The position numbers were made by a program, and so were the translations under genes. Shown one piece after another: positions 59,111-64,000 of a DNA stretch of 64,000 nt (its first letter is position 1; the number at the start of each line of letters is the position of its first letter). The notes under the pieces are model-generated. The model searched no databases. It was not told the origin of the DNA and worked only from the letters and a program-made list of their open reading frames with translations. The DNA comes from Rhyacophila brunnea (lineage: Eukaryota; Arthropoda; Insecta; Trichoptera; Rhyacophilidae), in assembly GCA_022495005.1 (NCBI GenBank), contig JAGYXB010000196.1, positions 496,001 through 560,000 of the forward strand, read 5' to 3'.

Positions 59111-59361
59111 TTTCGGTTAGGTTAGAATCCGGCCTACCTTCACATTTCGCCACTGGTATAACGTTTCATAGTAAAGTTAATATGTAATAATAAAATTGAG
59201 GTTTTACTGCGCGTTATACGCAAGAAACACGGCTTCGTATAGCAGAAATAAAGATGAACAATACACACTATCTTTACATTATTACTTTGAGGTAGGTATC
59301 TGTGTATTTTCTTGACAGCCCTGTGGCCTTGACTTGACCTAAAAAAGGTGTAACATTGTAC

Positions 59362-59700
59362 CTACTGCATATAATATTATATACGTTGCTTTGGTTGAAA
59401 GCAAAATGTATGTTAATCATAGTATTGTTATTATGTACGTATTTCGTGATAAATAAACCACTTTGGTAACATTCAGTCATCTTGTTATTATGAACATCGA
59501 CGATGAAGTCATTCTGGTTTACGTGGCGTGTATAGCTAAGTGTTTCGCAAACTGTAGTGCGTGATATAAATATTTGTGGTAAAGGAATACAAGAATACAA
59601 TACAATGTCAAGGATACCAAGGAACTCAGAAATGGGAACTGAAATACTTAACGGGTGTGGAGTAACAGTCAACCGATCTCGAGTGTGGAAGAATATCGGA
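59362..59700. repeat. Dispersed repeat shared with 7662-7975
   Basis: High identity to the other locus, followed in both by MITE B. The pair therefore appears to have moved or been duplicated as a repeat plus B unit. Confidence 0.55.
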
Positions 59701-59704
59701 TAAA

Positions 59705-60077
59705 CTGAAGGCTGTACTTCAGTTGAGGCATGGTCTAAAAAGATCGTGACTAGGCGATGCGCGGATTGTGCAAATGACGCCAGCCGAACGAAATATAGTT
59801 TGTCATAAAAATTCAAAATGCGTCCTTTTTATGTTATGTTTATTATTATATTCGTAATAATAATAGTATATTCATTGACATGTTTTCTTTTTCAAGAAAA
59901 TGGATAACGTTTTTCAGTTACCTTTACACGATTTAAGAATATATTCCTCCGACGCCATCACAAAACAAATTGACGTGCTTACACATCGACTGTCGATCTC
60001 CGATTGGCGACGAGTGAAAAATTTCGTTCCACCTACTGTTGAAAATTATTTGCCGTTTCACTTATGTATGCTCTTAA
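59705..60077 (-). mobile_element. MITE family B copy
   Basis: Same arrangement beside the repeat at 59362-59700 as at 7985-8367. Start degenerate (CTGAAGGCTGTACTTCAG), other end TTAA. Confidence 0.65.
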
Positions 60078-61083
60078 AGATGTGTTAAGAATACGCTTTT
60101 CCTTCGTTCTGACAACTGCTCGTGGTTTATGCACTGATGCTCATACAATATTGGTGTATTTGAAGGATGCCATACACACTATTGCACGTCTATAATATGT
60201 GGTTCATTTTCGTAGGACACTCACACATTCAAAACCCTGCGTCAAAATGTAGTGTGGGTATAGGAATTATATTTATCATACTTACATAATTTTTTTAAAA
60301 CACTTCAGAGAAAATATATTAGTTTTCAATACTTGAAATAGTTGTCAATACTTGACAACTAATTATTCATAACCTGACAACTAACCATAATATATATTAT
60401 GTAGGTATTAAAAAAATACAATGAAAACCATTATTTTTACTTCGAACACTATTTGGAAAACGCTACTTTAGAGTATCACACTTCACCGTGAAATGTTGTA
60501 TCGGAAATATACGGCCGTATAAACCCATTTGCTTCGGACCTTTTAAATAATATTTAATTACCACATTTAAATAACATGCTAATTATATCTAATGGCCACC
60601 TGATGGGCAACGCACCAGTTGCGATGGACGCAGACCATCCAACCTCTTTGGGTCGTATAGTAGTGACATGTCTAAATAAAACACGTTTCTTGTCGGTTTA
60701 CCAGGGCTCGAAATGGACCGGAGTGTACCGGAGCGCCGTTACTGTTCGTGAAATCGGTAAAATTATCGCTCCGTCTCGTGGAAAAAATAATTTGACCGTC
60801 TGAGCTAGATAGGCTATATAATAGAAATCTAAAGAATGTTTAATCCGTGATAAGTGTAGTTGAAGGTTAAAGGTAATTTTAGTAGGTAGGCATTTACACA
60901 CCCACACATATTATTTGCGACTTGCGCCGTGGCCAAAAAATCACTGTTTCATAACAATTGAAATTGATTGTAGGTATTATGAATTGCACTCGGATATTAT
61001 GTCACACACATTATCTCGGACTCGGTCATGCATGGACACAGAATTCGTATTTCTATCTTATAATATAAGATCAGATATTATGC
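60078..61083. other. Repeat fragments and unassigned sequence
   Basis: Reverse repeat I at 60080-60260, a MITE J end near 60475-60530, and a block shared with 53290 at 60520-60620. No gene. Confidence 0.4.
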
Positions 61084-61368
61084 CAGGGATGGGCATACGT
61101 CATGAGGTCAACGAGAGCCACATTCTGGATTTTCATATATAAATATGTATAAAGAGTCACACCATAGTCACGTTCTCATATAGTATTAAATAATATAAAA
61201 ATTCAAATTTAACTATATTAAAGGAAAATTAATAATTATTAATTAATTAATTTAAAGGCATACTCGAGAAAATACAAGTATAATGGGGAAAGAAAATACG
61301 TATATTTTTATCAAGAGATATTGGGAGCCGCACTTAACCCAACGAAGAGCCGCATTTGCCCACGCCTG
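61084..61368. mobile_element. Possible hAT-like MITE
   Basis: Left CAGGGATGGGCA and mirrored right CAGGCGTGGGCA. The flanking 8 bp do not clearly match, so only the ends support the call. Confidence 0.4.
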
Positions 61369-61564
61369 TTATATCGTCGTTTCCATTGCAAAATTGTATA
61401 TCTGCAAAATATGCGTTTTTGACATTTTTGTATAATTAAAACCGCAAAAATCGCCTTTTACACACATGCAAAATAACACAATTTACAAAAATTGAATTGA
61501 TTTGATCGAAAATTGAATTGATTCAAGTGCCAACATTTTGTAAACTGTTTTTATGTGTTTTTAT

Positions 61565-62048
61565 CATTGATATACTACTAGATGAGGAGTTCCCATACAA
61601 GTGTCATTTTAAAAATGTACCACAAAAGAAAAAAGAAGATATTACGAATATCGTCTTATAATATTTCCTTGTAGGTATAATGCGTTAAGACCGTTAACAT
61701 GGATTCCCGAATTTCGCCCGTATTGCCCTGGCTGTAAAACTAAATTTGCGTTCTTGGAATAGTGACCCTAAGGGTGTCTGCAACCCAAAGCTTGCAAGCT
61801 ATCAAAAATTCATGTCTGAGCGGACAGAGCAAGTCGTCATGCGCTGACTATTAATTAGAGTAAGATGCAAGCTAGATCGGGCTTACTCATAATTATTGCC
61901 AGGTCGTTTTCGAGACAAATATTAAGTGAGCTTATATCGAGTTAAGTCCGCTGATATTAAAACAGTAAGTTTTAACACTGGCCGAGTCGCTGAAGATTGG
62001 GCGTCATTTTAAGAAGCATATTATGATTCATCCAGTAGTATATCAATG
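61565..62048 (+). mobile_element. hAT-like MITE D, complete and uninterrupted
   Basis: 484 bp with ends CATTGATATACTACTAGATG and, mirrored, CATTGATATACTACTGGATG; perfect 8-bp duplication GTTTTTAT (61557-61564, 62049-62056). It serves as the reference for the interrupted copies. Confidence 0.92.
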
Positions 62049-62056
62049 GTTTTTAT

Positions 62057-63429
62057 CTATGTGTTTTTCTCAAAGCCTGGGTGTTTGTGATTGTTCAAAA
62101 TTACTAACAACCACCTTGTACGAAAAAGCAAGGATATGGTTATTAATAATTCTAAAAAAAAAAAACTGTTTTAGCTCCCCTGAAAACTTGAGGTTTTGCA
62201 GATACTTATATAATTTTGCAATGGAAACGGCGATCTGCTAATAATATCTACTATATTTATTTAGTCTGTACAACAGGCGCGCATACAGAACATATTTTGG
62301 GTGGATCCATTTTGAAAAAAAAGCGTATTTTTTAATGATTTTTAAGGCGGCGGGAGGGGGTGAGGTTATCTAGTCTTTGCCACTGACAATGTCACCTACT
62401 CTACTCATAGCTTATATTTGCTTCAACTGCGAAATATCGCACTTTTCAGGTTCATTCCCCATACCCAGACACTCCGCATTTTGAGTCTAGTGATAAATTA
62501 CCTAGCCTGCCTGCCTAACTAAGGGTCTTCACCCACGAGTTAATACGAGCTGTCGCACCCACAATTGGTTATGAATTCCACGTGGCTTAACAGTCAAAAA
62601 AAATATTAGGATCATGTCCGTTTGTGTCATCCACGCTGTCTTGTCTTTTGGACATCGGAATATTAAAGGAAACATTGGATACCACATATATTTTGCAACG
62701 GTGCTTCCAGTGGCCACATGCCTTGCGTGGCGTACATTGGCGAGAGGGTGGGGCCAACCCTCAGATATCTGTTCGACAGCCAAATCATGTCAGTTATGAG
62801 GTCTTGATGAAGAATAATAAGAATACATACTCAATTAACCTACATAATTTGTACTTTGGATGTGCGGTAGAGTCATGAATAAGTCAAATTATTATTCTCG
62901 GACCACAATGCCAATCAAAAAATTAAGTAAAAATAACCATTTAACTCAGTGTAAAATGCAAAAAATATAAATTGAGCAATTGAAAAAATGTGAATGGCAA
63001 ATTCAACCCCAACTGTGGACATAAGAAAATGCCGTACAAGTATGTTTACTGGAAGCCAGGAACAGCGGCAATATTCATAGCCGATTTCAGTAAAATGCAT
63101 GAATTCAAGAATGATAACCTAACCTAACTTAACCTAATAAATAATCCAGTATATCGGTTATTTTCAAAATTTGTTTGCCGCTGGCTTCCTCTAAACAGAC
63201 AAGAACCAAAAATTCAATAACTTCTTTGTTTAGTCTAGTTTTTCATTAATTATTAAATTATTACATCAATAAGCTTACTGGATATTATGGAATAGTTTTC
63301 GATAGTAGACAAATCTAGCAGGTCTATTTTCAAACATCATCAAATCCATTTCAACCAATCACAAAAGTCAGATGACGAAACAAGAGATATTGTGTTTGTT
63401 TATTTTTATGGTTCTGTTCGTATTTTTTA
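62057..63429. other. Unassigned sequence with a short TTAGG-like tract
   Basis: No gene supported. 63060-63215 resembles the central part of MITE J, including a CCTAA tract at 63117-63137. Confidence 0.4.
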
Positions 63430-63870
63430 TTACAACGTTTTTCTTAGCTCGTATTCTTATTTTTTGTCCGGTGGTTCTTTGTCCGGTACAAACCTTGCAA
63501 TCGATTTTTAACTAACTTCCCGACTAGCTAGACGTTTGAAACTTTTAGAATATATCAGAACACGATGCCAATGTATTTTTTAAATACTTTTAGCCATATT
63601 TAAGTAGAATTGAATTCATTTTCAGTTGATTCTGTTTTGTATGAAAAGTTATTTCGACACCATTATCGGTTGCTAGGGGTTCTAGCAACTAAATTATTAA
63701 TATATACGTGCGTTACTGTGGAAATCAATATGTCATGTCAAAATGAAATTTCAGTATTATTTCTATCAAGTTCAAATTTTTTTGATCGTTTAAGCTAGTC
63801 AACTCAAGTTTATATGATTCAACAGAAAATTTAAAAACGTTGTATATAAAAAGTTCTTTTTATCTTGTAA
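63430..63870 (-). repeat. Repeat family A copy
   Basis: Near-complete minus-strand copy, most similar to 30925-31375. Confidence 0.65.
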
Positions 63871-63927
63871 TTATTTTGTACTTACATTTATTGTGTTCTA
63901 CCATAGCGAGAAGAACGATTTTGTCAA

Positions 63928-63980
63928 AACGTGGAACTGTTTTACCGAATGCAATCCGCATTCGCAGACAGTTCCACGTT
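63928..63980. repeat. Inverted repeat at window end
   Basis: AAACGTGGAACTGT and ACAGTTCCACGTTT face each other around 24 nt. Probably the start of an element continuing beyond the window. Confidence 0.5.
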
Positions 63981-64000
63981 TAGCAGGATTAGAATTCCTA

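Noticed and set aside
1..64000. CRISPR arrays, operons, riboswitches, bacterial-type terminators
   Set aside because: No evenly spaced direct repeats or prokaryotic gene layout; the split genes and transposon content are those of an animal genome.

Overview
This is nuclear DNA from an insect-like animal. It is AT-rich, and its only host genes are split by introns with GT...AG boundaries. The rest is packed with hAT-type, mariner, pogo-like and PIF/Harbinger-like elements, tRNA-derived SINEs, LINE fragments and TTAGG-like tracts. I see no bacterial gene organisation and no CRISPR. I cannot name the order; a hemipteran or lepidopteran would fit.

Host genes: two complete, tandem, same-strand (minus) copies of a multiple inositol polyphosphate phosphatase (MINPP1-like, histidine phosphatase superfamily) were rebuilt exon by exon. 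Copy 1 spans 2321-18860 (nine coding exons, 493 residues). Copy 2 spans 32410-45947 (nine coding exons, 489 residues). All intron positions and phases agree, and the proteins are about 88% identical by eye. Each has a signal peptide, the RHGTRLP phosphate-binding and nucleophile motif and a hydrophobic C-terminus that could be a GPI-anchor signal. In both, the HAE proton-donor motif of the family reads HSQ. Homology continues into the 3' flanks (about 587-2330 against 28476-29790) and weakly into the 5' flanks, so a segment of about 18 kb was duplicated.

Mobile DNA: the paralogous introns act as internal controls, because an element present in one copy often has its empty site in the other. 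Elements with matching target duplications include many hAT-like ones (8 bp), a 1305-bp mariner at 56918-58222 with an uninterrupted DD34D transposase and near-identical ends, two pogo-like elements (TA), PIF-like MITEs (TTA/TAA) and LINE 3' ends (8-15 bp). Nesting is unusually clear. At 12567-14227 element E holds C, which holds D, while at 20249-21266 D holds E. A LINE tail at about 16241-18640 holds a hAT, which holds another hAT. An LTR remnant at about 48610-50191 holds a hAT, which holds two abutting PIF-like MITEs.

Layout: 1-2320 3' flank of copy 1; 2321-18860 copy 1; 18861-32409 intergenic transposon field including the 3' flank of copy 2; 32410-45947 copy 2; 45948-64000 upstream transposon field with SINE, LTR, hAT, LINE and mariner elements. 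I found no third host gene.
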